Below, piece after piece: positions 1 through 8,324 of a stretch of DNA of 64,000 nt. A program made the translations under genes and the position numbers. This DNA comes from Luteimonas sp. MC1750 (GTDB lineage Bacteria > Pseudomonadota > Gammaproteobacteria > Xanthomonadales > Xanthomonadaceae), in assembly GCF_016615955.1 (NCBI RefSeq), contig NZ_CP067113.1:1302001-1366000 (forward strand), in the 5' to 3' direction. Every line of letters begins with the position of its first letter. The first letter of the stretch is position 1. Under the pieces are notes generated by a model. It ran no database searches and was not told the origin of the DNA. It saw nothing but the letters and a program-made list of their open reading frames with translations.

Positions 1-360
1 GTCTGGGTGGCTTACCTCGTGGGCCAAGGTGCCATGCTGTATTGGTTCAAGTCGATCGTGCCTGATCGAAATGGTTGGTATGCGCGGTTGCTGAACATCT
101 ACCTGGTGGGCCTGGTGCCGGCAGTGGCCTCAACCCTGTCGTCGGTGGATCCATCCGGCATCCTGCGCCTGCATCTCTACTTCAGCCCTGTCGCCATCCT
201 GCTATGGCCGATGGTGTTCGAGCGGCTCGGAACGACACCATTGCGGGGATTGTTGGCGCTTGGATTCGGTGGCGTAACGTTCGCGTTCTTCTTCCTGACC
301 ACATCTACCTTCAGCGGCCTTGCGCCCTATCGGCTGAATACGAGCATCTTTGCATGGTAA
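1..360 (+). CDS. EpsG-like polysaccharide membrane protein, C-terminal part
   Basis: The frame is open from the first base, so the gene starts outside the window and only about 119 C-terminal residues are seen. They form several hydrophobic membrane segments with short polar loops. The next gene is a glycosyltransferase whose ATG (354) lies inside the end of this frame, so the two are translationally coupled. Membrane proteins in this position of surface-polysaccharide operons are commonly EpsG/Wzy-type polymerases, and the loop 'PDRNGWYARLLNIYLVGLV' would suit one. The assignment to EpsG rests on context and hydrophobicity only. Confidence 0.5.
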   Translation, partial: VWVAYLVGQGAMLYWFKSIVPDRNGWYARLLNIYLVGLVPAVASTLSSVDPSGILRLHLYFSPVAILLWPMVFERLGTTPLRGLLALGFGGVTFAFFFLTTSTFSGLAPYRLNTSIFAW

Positions 361-1247
361 GCAAGCCTCTCCCTTCGGTCACGATCGGAATTCCATTCCA
401 CAACGCCGAACCGTTTCTGCTCGATGCCATACGGTCCGTGTTCGCGCAGACGCACGAGGATTGGGAGCTGATCCTGATGGACGATGGGTCGACTGACCGT
501 TCCCTTGATGTTGCAAGGTCGATCAAAGACCCGCGTGTGCGCGTTTATTCCGACGGGGAGAACAAGCGGCTTGCATCAAGATTGAACCAGATCCATCGTT
601 TGGCCAAGTACGACTTTGTCGCGCGCATGGACGCAGATGACATGATGTCGCCAAAGCGAATTGAGCGTCAGGTCAGCTTCTTGGTAGATCATCCCGAGGT
701 GGATCTGGTGTCGACAGGTGTATGTACGATTTCCGACTCCGGGATGCCTGTAGCCAGGCGTGCTCCCCCAATTGGCGGCTGTCGCCGTTTAACGGCTCGG
801 GAGGCGCTGCTTGGTAAAACTGGAATCGTTCACGCATCGATCGTTGCCCGGAAAGATTGGGTGCTCAGAAATGCGTACGACGAACAAGCGAAGCTGTCGC
901 AGGACTACAAGCTGTGGGTGTCTGCAGCGCTGAAGGAAGATCTTTCTGTCGGCTTCATCAAGGATCCACTTTATTACTATCGTGAAGAAGGGAGCGTCAC
1001 GCCACAGAAGATGCTGTCCGGATACAGTACGCGGCGGAAGGCGTTGTCCGAACATGCGAAGGGGCTCCTTCCATCACATCAGATTGCCGCTGCTTACGCG
1101 TCGTCTTATTTTAGGTCTGGCGTGGTGGTTCTATCTCGGATGATGGGCGTCTCCAAGTATCTTGTCAGGTTCCGCAGTGCCAGCCTTCTGGCGGAAGAAG
1201 AGGCAGAGGAGATTAGGCAAAAGATCGCCCTGGTGCGAGATCATTGA
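354..1247 (+). CDS. Glycosyltransferase family 2
   Basis: Predicted inverting GT-A glycosyltransferase of 297 residues that would add a sugar from a nucleotide donor to a polysaccharide repeat unit at the cytoplasmic face. The N-terminus has the GT2 start (VTIGIPFHNAEPFLLDAIRSV), the nucleotide-binding DDGS motif at residues 43-46, and a metal-binding DAD (D93-D95) inside 'ARMDADDMM'. The frame is open further upstream, but ATG 354 is chosen because homologous GT2 proteins begin right before this strand and because ATGGTAA overlaps the preceding stop. Codon use is less GC-rich than in most of the window, as is common for polysaccharide genes. Acceptor and donor cannot be told from sequence. 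Confidence 0.85.
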   Translation: MVSKPLPSVTIGIPFHNAEPFLLDAIRSVFAQTHEDWELILMDDGSTDRSLDVARSIKDPRVRVYSDGENKRLASRLNQIHRLAKYDFVARMDADDMMSPKRIERQVSFLVDHPEVDLVSTGVCTISDSGMPVARRAPPIGGCRRLTAREALLGKTGIVHASIVARKDWVLRNAYDEQAKLSQDYKLWVSAALKEDLSVGFIKDPLYYYREEGSVTPQKMLSGYSTRRKALSEHAKGLLPSHQIAAAYASSYFRSGVVVLSRMMGVSKYLVRFRSASLLAEEEAEEIRQKIALVRDH

Positions 1248-1693
1248 TTGGCCTTGTCTCAGACAGACAGACTACGCAGCCGCGCTGGGTGTCGTGGTTG
1301 GCTAGGCTTGCGTTGGCCGCAGCCTCCCCGATTCTTGCAGGTGCGATACTGCTTTCCAGTTCGCAGATAGGTCGCCTGCGCAGCGCATGGCCCTGGCTTG
1401 GTTTGAAGATCGATCAGACCGAAAAGCTGTGGCCAGCCGTGGATATGGTGCATGTGGCGCTATTTGGAGGTCTGGGGGTCTTGCTGATTCTGGCGTTCCC
1501 GACAGTTCGTCTGCGTGCGTTGTTTCTGGTGCTTGCGGTGCTAGCAGTGCTGACCGAGTTCGTGCAGATCTGGATCCCGGGGCGGACTGCCAGCATCGAC
1601 GAAGTCCTGCTTGACCTGGCCGCTGGGTTGGCGGGGATGGGGGTCGCGTGGGCGCTTGTGGTCGTGGTGGGTTGGAGGCGGTCGGCACTGTAA
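1244..1693 (+). CDS. VanZ-like membrane protein
   Basis: A 149-residue protein with about four hydrophobic segments. The C-terminal half has the VanZ layout: 'DMVHVALFGGLGVLL', then 'LTEFVQIWIPGRTASIDEVLLD', where the Glu-Gln pair and the Asp-Glu/Asp positions are the family hallmarks, then a last hydrophobic helix. It starts with TTG at 1244, overlapping the glycosyltransferase stop by four bases, so it is coupled to the polysaccharide operon. VanZ-like proteins occur near glycosyltransferase genes, but their biochemical role is unsettled. A second, more GC-rich VanZ-like gene lies at 8321, on the other side of the SIR2/Fic insert. Confidence 0.7.
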   Translation: MIGLVSDRQTTQPRWVSWLARLALAAASPILAGAILLSSSQIGRLRSAWPWLGLKIDQTEKLWPAVDMVHVALFGGLGVLLILAFPTVRLRALFLVLAVLAVLTEFVQIWIPGRTASIDEVLLDLAAGLAGMGVAWALVVVVGWRRSAL

Positions 1694-1759
1694 AATCCAG
1701 AGAATCTTGCGGAGAAAGCATGGGGCCAAAGCTTCAGGGCCTTCAGGTGGATACAGCGC

Positions 1760-2743
1760 GTGCGCATCAAGCCCGTTCCCGATATTCCAGAAAGTCTTCT
1801 CGAAGTCGCTGCGCTTGGCAATCTGGTTCCGTTCGTCGGAGCCGGGGTGTCGAGGCGGGCCGGCGTGGCATCCTGGGCCGACCTTGCAGACAGGGCCATA
1901 GACGCTCTGGTCGAGGGGAAAGTGATGAGCCCGCTCCAGCGGAAGCAGTTGGCGAATCAGACTCCTCGCCTCAAGCTCTCGCTGGCGGAGATCACCGCCC
2001 GTGAAAGTGGTATCTCGATACCGTACAAGTCGATCCTGCAACCACCGGGTTGGAGTGAGAACCCGGAGGGTCGTCGGATCTACACTGGGCTGAGTTCGAT
2101 CGCTCGTCAGTTCGTCACGACGAATTACGACGAATGGCTCGACGTTACGCTGCCGCAAATGGGAGGGCCAAGCGCCGGGGCGGCGAACGGCGGAATATCG
2201 ATCCCACCCCGTGAGCGACTCTACCTGCCGGAGCATATGGACTTCGCCAGGTTTCGTCAGTCGAACTGTGTGGTGCATTTGCACGGGTCAGTGACAGACA
2301 CCAGAAACATGGTCTTGACCACGAGCGATTACATCCGGCTGTACGCGTCCGACCGTGATCGGGTGGGCGGTCGAGGCGAGAATCCGGTTCTCAGCTTCCT
2401 TACGCTTCTCTTCGAATTGCGCAATGTTCTGTTCATCGGCTACGGGCTGGAGGAGTTGGAGATTCTCGAGTACGTGATACTCAAGTCCCGGACTCGAGGC
2501 GATCAGCCGAAGGAGATGAAGCACTTCATCCTTCAGGGCTTCTACTCTGTCGAAGCCGAGCTCTGCAAGGCGCTGAGCAAGTATTACAGCGATTGGGGAA
2601 TCGCTTTGATCCCGTTCTCATTGGATGACGCCGATTGGGCACAACTCACGGAAGTGGTGGATCAGATTGCTTCCGAAGTACCTACGGCCCAAGAACCGGC
2701 ATTGGCCATGCGCGCCGACATGCAGAGGCTCCTCCATGGCTGA
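1760..2743 (+). CDS. SIR2-like domain protein (putative NADase, defence-type)
   Basis: A 327-residue stand-alone SIR2_2-type protein. Seen: Rossmann NAD-binding start 'PFVGAGVS' (GAGVS 27-31), 'FVTTNYDEWLD' (TNYD 121-124), 'HLHGS' (catalytic-type His at about 175) and 'FIGYGLEE' (225-232), in the usual order. In anti-phage systems such domains hydrolyse NAD+ on infection, often gated by a sensor; that activity here is inference. GTG 1760 is used because SIR2 proteins of this type begin just before 'IPESLLEVAALG'. A good Shine-Dalgarno (GGAGAAAGC) with ATG lies at 1711-1722 but in another frame, so a small leader ORF, a frameshift or a sequence error is possible. The last 8 bases overlap the next gene. 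G+C is visibly lower than in core genes. Confidence 0.8.
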   Translation: MRIKPVPDIPESLLEVAALGNLVPFVGAGVSRRAGVASWADLADRAIDALVEGKVMSPLQRKQLANQTPRLKLSLAEITARESGISIPYKSILQPPGWSENPEGRRIYTGLSSIARQFVTTNYDEWLDVTLPQMGGPSAGAANGGISIPPRERLYLPEHMDFARFRQSNCVVHLHGSVTDTRNMVLTTSDYIRLYASDRDRVGGRGENPVLSFLTLLFELRNVLFIGYGLEELEILEYVILKSRTRGDQPKEMKHFILQGFYSVEAELCKALSKYYSDWGIALIPFSLDDADWAQLTEVVDQIASEVPTAQEPALAMRADMQRLLHG

Positions 2744-5552
2744 GCTGACCAAGAACCAGAAGGGATTGGTCGCGCTGATGGCGGTGAATGACCAGAATGC
2801 TGCGCAAGGATTCAACCTGCTTGCGACCTATGAGCGGCCAGAGGACTTTCTGGACGAGCTTGTTCACGCAGGCATGTTCTCTCCCGAGAAGAACCCGTCA
2901 CCACGGCCAGCAGATGCGGCGGGCGGTGGCTTGTTTCTCCCTTCCTGGCCGGCGATGGACTATCTCACCCGCGTGGGGAAGGTCGCCTCGGCGAGAAGCG
3001 ATGTGTCGTTGGGTACTCAGCTTGTCGGCATCGTCCGTGCAATTTCCGCCTATCGAGATGGGAATGGCGATCGCATCGACAACTACTACACAAGTGCTGC
3101 CTCGGCCGAGATCTTTGGACTGGTCCCGCCGCAGTGCGTCACGCTTGCTGATATCGAGTTTGTTGCCGACTGGCTTGGGGGCGACTGGAACAATGGAATG
3201 GTCGTGAAGGAACTCGATGACGGGCTCTTCACCTCACATCTTCGCCAGCCTGCGGAACAGTCCAGGACCAAGCTTGTCAGATTGTTGGAGATCGTCACTT
3301 CACTAAGACCAGATGTTGAAGGGAGCGACCTGAGTGGCAAAGCGAAGTCGGTCGCAGACCCCTACTGGCTTGAGCAACTCCTCAAGCATCACGCCTCCGA
3401 AATCGGCCGTATCGTCAAAGAGCCCGGCGTATCTTGTTTGATGACTCGAACAGAAGAAGCGTTCGGTGTCGGCGACAAGGCGGAGCGGAGCTGGATGAGG
3501 AGGCCTGCGGTCGAGGAGCATGAGCAGAACCACGACTGGGACCATGTTCGAAATGCACTCGTCGTCGCGGCCCGCGACTCACTGCAGGCATGGCTGGCAG
3601 CGGAGCCAGGCGCGGCGTCAGGCTATGTGGCACGAGCCCTCGCATCTCCCCATCAGATCGTTCGCCGGATCGGTATTCATACATGCAGGTTGAACTGGGC
3701 GCTCCTTTCCGGTGTCTTCTTTGGCCAGATGAATCAGGACACATTCCGCCCCGGCCACCTGCACGAGCTCTATTTGCTGCTGAAACAGCACTTCGCAGAC
3801 ATGGACGATCCTGAGCGACGGAAGGTACTTGACGCCATTGCAGCCTTGACTGTGGGCGAGCAGGGCGCGGATCTGGAGCAGGCGCGCTATCGTCAGCGGA
3901 ACTGGCTCCATGCCATCCAAGGTAGAGGCAATAACGAGGCTGATGTTGCCTTCGCGCGTGTGTCGGATGGGATGGACCATGAGATTCGGGACTACCCTGA
4001 CTTCCTCTCCTATCACCAGATGTCGATTGGTGCCGGCCCGAGCCCGGTTGAGGATGCCGAGATCATCGCGGCAGCCTCGGAAGGACGACTGGTTCAGCTT
4101 GTCGACGAGTACGAGCCACCGTTCCACCCGCTGGCGTCACCCAGAAAGGCATTATTGGACTCAGTCGCCAACGCGGCCACCAGGTCGCCAGGTGACTTTC
4201 TCCGGTACCTGGACTGGGCACAGCCAATGTCTCGGCGGTTGCAGTACGCGTTGTTGGCGGGGCTTGGAGAGGCGGTCAAGCGTGCCGAAGGATCCGAGCG
4301 GCACATTGACGCGGATGCTCTCGCGGATACCTTGCTTGCGGCTTATGGCACTCTGCTGTCGGATCCCGCCTTCTGGAGTGAGGTTGTCGACGAGAACGAT
4401 GACTTTGAGCCTGATCGGGATTGGATCCCTCCCATCGTAGTAGAGTTCGTTACCTGGCTGTGCAGCAAGGACGATCTGCGATTTGACGAAACGCGTGAAG
4501 CGCAGTGCGTCGACGTTGTCCGGTCGGCGCTTGAGCAGACAGAGGGGCTCAATGACGCTGATGACGCGCTGACGGCGGCGATCAACAGCCCGCGAGGGAA
4601 GGCGCTTGAGGCACTCTTCGCGGTACTGCTTCGCGTGTGCCGCGATGCAGACAGGTGCCAGGATGGTCATGCCGAACGATGGGAAGAGTTCCGTCCCTTG
4701 CTTGAGGCCGAGCTCCAGCATGTCGGCACGGGACATCTTGAGGTCTACGCTCTGATGGCTAGTCGCATCCAGCAGTTGCTTTACGTTGACGCTGATTGGG
4801 TGACGCGAAACATTTCATCGATGTTCCCGGAGGGTGGCAGCAGGTTCCGGGCCGCTGTCATCGGCCTTGGGTACGCAAGTTCCTCTGCCGCCATCTACAC
4901 GACGCTTATGGCCGCGGATGTTCCCGCTCGGGTCCTGCTGTCGAATGAAATCGACGGGGCGGCGCGAGACAGGATGATCGAACGAGTTGCTCTCGCCTAC
5001 ATTTGGGGGCAGGAACCCATTGATGGAGGCTTGATTGGCCGCTTGTTTGACGAAGCGCATTTCGATGATGTTCGTGAGATGGCGCGTGCTGTTGGCCGAT
5101 GGACTGATCAGAGGCTTTCCGAAGATCAACGAGTGAGAGCGCTGGCGTTTGGCGCAAGATGCGCAGCGTTCGCCAACGACGCACCTGCGGAGCGCAAGTC
5201 ATTGCTTGCCGAGGTGGCTCAGTATCTCGCGTTCAGGCTGCCGCCAAATGCTGAAGACCTCGGCTGGCTGCTTACTGCGACGCCTTTCGTCACAGAGCAT
5301 CATGGCCTGTACGAATTCATGGAGTCTGCTGCTCAAGTTGCGGAGACTGAGCCAAAGACTGCGCTCAAGCTCATGCAGGCGCTCGCCAAAGGCCGGCCGC
5401 TTCACTACGACCATGAAGGCAGAATCGAGCGAACCTTGCGTTTGATCGCTGCAGACGGACTGCGAGTCGAGGTGGTTCGTGTGATCGATCAAATGTCCGA
5501 AAATGGAGTCTTGCCGGGTCTGCTTGCCTTGTATGAGGAACTCGCGCGGTGA
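2736..5552 (+). CDS. Large helical protein coupled to SIR2 (putative sensor of a defence pair)
   Basis: A 938-residue soluble protein with no signal peptide or membrane segment. No ATPase, nuclease or TIR motif was seen. It is rich in amphipathic helices with HEAT/TPR-like spacing. Residues about 616-720 ('INSPRGKALEALF', a Trp/Glu-rich stretch, 'LLYVDADW' near 683, then 'FRAAVIGLGYA') resemble, from memory, the helical C-terminal region of single-chain SIR2 defence proteins such as those carrying DUF4020. ATG 2736 overlaps the SIR2 stop (ATGGCTGA), implying coupled translation and a stable complex. The frame extends upstream to 2625, but that part only reads through SIR2. A split SIR2-effector/helical-sensor system is a reasonable hypothesis; function is unproven. 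Confidence 0.7.
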   Translation: MAELTKNQKGLVALMAVNDQNAAQGFNLLATYERPEDFLDELVHAGMFSPEKNPSPRPADAAGGGLFLPSWPAMDYLTRVGKVASARSDVSLGTQLVGIVRAISAYRDGNGDRIDNYYTSAASAEIFGLVPPQCVTLADIEFVADWLGGDWNNGMVVKELDDGLFTSHLRQPAEQSRTKLVRLLEIVTSLRPDVEGSDLSGKAKSVADPYWLEQLLKHHASEIGRIVKEPGVSCLMTRTEEAFGVGDKAERSWMRRPAVEEHEQNHDWDHVRNALVVAARDSLQAWLAAEPGAASGYVARALASPHQIVRRIGIHTCRLNWALLSGVFFGQMNQDTFRPGHLHELYLLLKQHFADMDDPERRKVLDAIAALTVGEQGADLEQARYRQRNWLHAIQGRGNNEADVAFARVSDGMDHEIRDYPDFLSYHQMSIGAGPSPVEDAEIIAAASEGRLVQLVDEYEPPFHPLASPRKALLDSVANAATRSPGDFLRYLDWAQPMSRRLQYALLAGLGEAVKRAEGSERHIDADALADTLLAAYGTLLSDPAFWSEVVDENDDFEPDRDWIPPIVVEFVTWLCSKDDLRFDETREAQCVDVVRSALEQTEGLNDADDALTAAINSPRGKALEALFAVLLRVCRDADRCQDGHAERWEEFRPLLEAELQHVGTGHLEVYALMASRIQQLLYVDADWVTRNISSMFPEGGSRFRAAVIGLGYASSSAAIYTTLMAADVPARVLLSNEIDGAARDRMIERVALAYIWGQEPIDGGLIGRLFDEAHFDDVREMARAVGRWTDQRLSEDQRVRALAFGARCAAFANDAPAERKSLLAEVAQYLAFRLPPNAEDLGWLLTATPFVTEHHGLYEFMESAAQVAETEPKTALKLMQALAKGRPLHYDHEGRIERTLRLIAADGLRVEVVRVIDQMSENGVLPGLLALYEELAR

Positions 5553-5730
5553 AAGGTGTTGGTAGCGCGGATCCGCTGTTGATCGTTCGATGATTAGCAT
5601 TTCCGAATTAGAGGGGAAAGTGCCGATTACTCTTTCTGTGCCGCGACACGATGGCGATCCAGCGGGCAGGACGGCCACCATCGGGGAGGCCCTTCTCGAT
5701 CTTGTGGACGGGTGGCGCCATGCGCGCCAC

Positions 5731-5795
5731 AATCGCGCCAAAATGCTGGAATCGCGCCAAATCGAGGCGTAGTATGGCGCCATTGTGGCGCGATT
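5731..5795 (+). promoter_or_regulatory. Repeated AATCGCGCCA operator-like motif upstream of fic gene
   Basis: The 10-mer AATCGCGCCA occurs directly repeated at 5731-5740 and 5750-5759 and inverted at 5786-5795 (TGGCGCGATT). A related GGTGGCGCCA lies at 5711. The third copy ends 10 bases before ATG 5806. Because the downstream protein begins with a winged-helix domain, this is a plausible autoregulatory operator. No biochemical evidence can be read from sequence. Confidence 0.5.
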
Positions 5796-5805
5796 TAGGG
5801 TCGTG

Positions 5806-7167
5806 ATGCCTCTCCAGCCCGCAGACACCCTTCCGCATGTACTGGCGCGGCATCCCGACGGATTGGGGCTCGCCGCCCTGCAGCGGCTCTACCCGAAAGT
5901 GCCGAGGCGAACGCTGCAGCGCCATCTGGCCCGGCTGGTGGCGGACGGCCAACTGCTGCCTGTCGGTGAGGGACGCGCCCGTATCTACCGCCTGGTGGAC
6001 GAGGTGGCGCCGCGAACCGGGACGGATGAGCCGTTCATTCCGCTGTCGCCCGAGGGCCGGAGGATTCGCGAACAGGTGTGGCAGCCATTGGCACGGCGCC
6101 GGCCGGTCGGTTACGACGCGGATCTGCTTGTCAGCTACGAGCCCAATCGCACTGCGTGGCTGTCGCCGGCGTTGCGCGGCCGGCTGCATGCGCTGGGTCG
6201 CGCGCCGGTGGCTGATGGCCCTGCCGGGACCTACGTGCGCCAGATCCTGAACCGGCTGCTGGTGGACCTGTCATGGGCATCCAGCCATCTGGAAGGCAAT
6301 ACGTATTCACGCCTGGACACGCAGAACCTGATCGAGTTTGGCAGGGTGGCCGAGGGCAAGGATCGCCTGGAAGCGCAGATGATCCTCAACCACAAGGCGG
6401 CCATCGAGATGCTGGTGGAGCAGGCCGGGGAAATCGCGTTTGACCGCTACACCGTGCAGAACCTGCACGCCCTGCTTGCCGAGAACCTGCTGCCCGAACC
6501 CGCGGCCGGCGGGCGCCTGCGCAGGATGGATGTGGGCATCAGCGGCTCGGTGTTTCACCCGCTGTCGATCCCGCAGCGCGTGGAGGAACTGTTCGACATG
6601 CTGCTGGCAAAGGCGGAAGCGATCCGGGATCCATTCGAGCAGGCGTTTTTCGCGATGGTGCATCTGCCTTACCTGCAGCCCTTCGAAGACGTCAACAAGC
6701 GTGTCTCTCGGCTGGCGGCGAATATTCCGTTGATCAGGGCCAACCTGGCGCCGCTGTCGTTCGTGGACGTGCCGCGGGAGGAGTACATCTTGGGGCTGCT
6801 GGGCGTCTACGAGCTCGGGCGGATGGAGCTGCTGCGCGATGTCTTTGCATGGGCCTATGAGCGCTCGTGCCAGCGCTACACGGTGTTGCGCGACGTGCTT
6901 CCGGACCCGGATCCCCTGCGACTGGCGCACCGCGAACTGCTGCGGTCGGTGATCATGGAACTGGTGCAGGGCGGCATGCAGCGCAGCGATACCGGCGCCA
7001 TCCGCCGCAGTCTGCAAGGCCGGGTGGAGGCCGGAGCGCTGGACGATGTGGTGGCCCTGGTGATCAACGAACTACACCAGCTGCATGAAGGCAATATCGC
7101 CCGGTACAGGTTGCGGCCATCGGAGTTCGCCCATTGGCTGGAGCTGCAGCAAGGAGACGAAGGCTGA
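5806..7167 (+). CDS. Fic-family protein with N-terminal winged helix and degenerate Fic motif
   Basis: A 453-residue protein. An N-terminal winged-helix-like region (about 1-65: 'GLGLAALQRLYPKVPRRTLQ') is followed by a Fic fold. The inhibitory-helix motif [ST]xxxE[GN] is present as S159-E163-G164 ('SSHLEGN'). The active-site loop, normally HPFxxGNGRxxR, reads Q291-P-F-E-D-V-N297-K-R299-VSR, so the catalytic His is Gln and the anion-hole Gly residues are Val and Lys. AMPylation in the standard way is therefore unlikely; a regulatory or altered activity is possible. GTG 5785 is the longest in-frame start, but it overlaps the operator-like repeats, so ATG 5806 is preferred. The stop overlaps the next start (TGATG). 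Confidence 0.8.
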   Translation: MPLQPADTLPHVLARHPDGLGLAALQRLYPKVPRRTLQRHLARLVADGQLLPVGEGRARIYRLVDEVAPRTGTDEPFIPLSPEGRRIREQVWQPLARRRPVGYDADLLVSYEPNRTAWLSPALRGRLHALGRAPVADGPAGTYVRQILNRLLVDLSWASSHLEGNTYSRLDTQNLIEFGRVAEGKDRLEAQMILNHKAAIEMLVEQAGEIAFDRYTVQNLHALLAENLLPEPAAGGRLRRMDVGISGSVFHPLSIPQRVEELFDMLLAKAEAIRDPFEQAFFAMVHLPYLQPFEDVNKRVSRLAANIPLIRANLAPLSFVDVPREEYILGLLGVYELGRMELLRDVFAWAYERSCQRYTVLRDVLPDPDPLRLAHRELLRSVIMELVQGGMQRSDTGAIRRSLQGRVEAGALDDVVALVINELHQLHEGNIARYRLRPSEFAHWLELQQGDEG

Positions 7168-8324
7168 TGTCCTACCGGGATGTGACCGGGCGCAAGGTCG
7201 TCCTGTTCGCCAACACCGACTGGTACCTCTACAACTTCCGCCGTTCGCTGGCCCTGGCGCTGCAGGCGCACGGCTACGACCTGCTGCTGATCTCCCCCCC
7301 AGGCCCATACGGCGAGAAGCTGCGCGCCCTCGGCCTGCGATGGGAGCCGGTGCCGATGGACCGCCGCAGCCTCAACCCCCTGCGCGAGGCGAAGTTGCTG
7401 GCATGGCTGGTGTCGCTGTTCCGGAGGGAGCGTCCGGCCTTGGTGCACGGCTTCACCATCAAGTGCGCCGTGTATGGATCGCTTGCCGCGCGCCTGGCCG
7501 GCGTGCCGGCGCGGGTCAACGCGGTGGCTGGCATGGGCTACGTGTTCACCAGCAACGACACCAAGGCCCGCGTGCTGCGCCCGTTGGTGCGCAGGCTGCT
7601 GCGTACCGCGCTGGATGGCGGCAATGCGCGGCTGGTGCTGCAGAACCCGGACGATGTGGCCTTGTTTGAAGCGGCTGGATTGGTAGACCGCGAGCATGTG
7701 CGCCTGATTCCAGGATCGGGTGTGGATTGTTCGCGCTTTGTCGCACGCGACGGCCAGCGCGATCCCGCGCGCCCGTTGCGGGTGCTTCTCGCAGCGCGCT
7801 TGCTGTGGGACAAGGGCCTGGCGGAGTATGTGGACGCCGCGCGCCGGCTGCGCGCCGAGGGCAGGGCGATCGAGTTCCTGCTGGCCGGCGACCCGGACCC
7901 TGGGAATCCCGCGGCGGTACCGGAATCCACCGTGCGCGGATGGGTCGACGAGGGCGTGGTGCAGTGGCTCGGCCATGTGGACGACATGGCGGGGTTGTTT
8001 GCATCCACCGATGTGGTGGTGCTGCCCAGCTACCGCGAAGGCCTGCCGAAGGGATTGATCGAAGCCGCCGCCTGCGCGCTGCCGCTGGTGACCACCGACG
8101 TGCCGGGCTGCCGCGAAGTGGTGAGTGACGGCGTCGACGGCCTGTTGGTGCCTGCGCGCGACGCCGCGGCACTCGCAGCGGCCATTGCGCGGCTGCACGA
8201 TGATCCCGAGCTCGCGGCATGGCTTGGCAAGGCGGCGCGCGCCAAGGCGCTGGCGGAATTTGACGAGGAGATCGTCATCGACCGCACCATGGCCGTGTAT
8301 CGCGAATTGTTGCCTGCGCCATGA
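7167..8324 (+). CDS. Glycosyltransferase family 4 (GT-B)
   Basis: A 385-residue retaining GT-B glycosyltransferase. The N-terminal domain begins 'KVVLFANTDWYLYNFRRSLA' and contains a His-Gly-Phe ('ALVHGFTIK') loop. The C-terminal Rossmann domain has 'PGSGVDCSRF' and the donor-binding EX7E motif E291-E298 ('EGLPKGLIE'), then 'TTDVPGCREVV'. The start at 7167 has a good ribosome site (AAGGAGACG) and overlaps the Fic stop; the stop overlaps the next ATG (ATGA). It resembles WcaI/PglA-like enzymes of polysaccharide assembly; the sugar transferred is unknown. Confidence 0.85.
   Translation: MSYRDVTGRKVVLFANTDWYLYNFRRSLALALQAHGYDLLLISPPGPYGEKLRALGLRWEPVPMDRRSLNPLREAKLLAWLVSLFRRERPALVHGFTIKCAVYGSLAARLAGVPARVNAVAGMGYVFTSNDTKARVLRPLVRRLLRTALDGGNARLVLQNPDDVALFEAAGLVDREHVRLIPGSGVDCSRFVARDGQRDPARPLRVLLAARLLWDKGLAEYVDAARRLRAEGRAIEFLLAGDPDPGNPAAVPESTVRGWVDEGVVQWLGHVDDMAGLFASTDVVVLPSYREGLPKGLIEAAACALPLVTTDVPGCREVVSDGVDGLLVPARDAAALAAAIARLHDDPELAAWLGKAARAKALAEFDEEIVIDRTMAVYRELLPAP

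Noticed and set aside
2625..2735. In-frame extension upstream of the 938-residue protein
   Set aside because: It only re-reads the end of SIR2 in another frame; ATG 2736 with the ATGGCTGA overlap is a normal coupled start.
5590..5772. 60-codon ORF between the SIR2 partner and the Fic gene
   Set aside because: No ribosome site before ATG 5590, no family pattern in the translation, and its last third is the operator-like repeat region.
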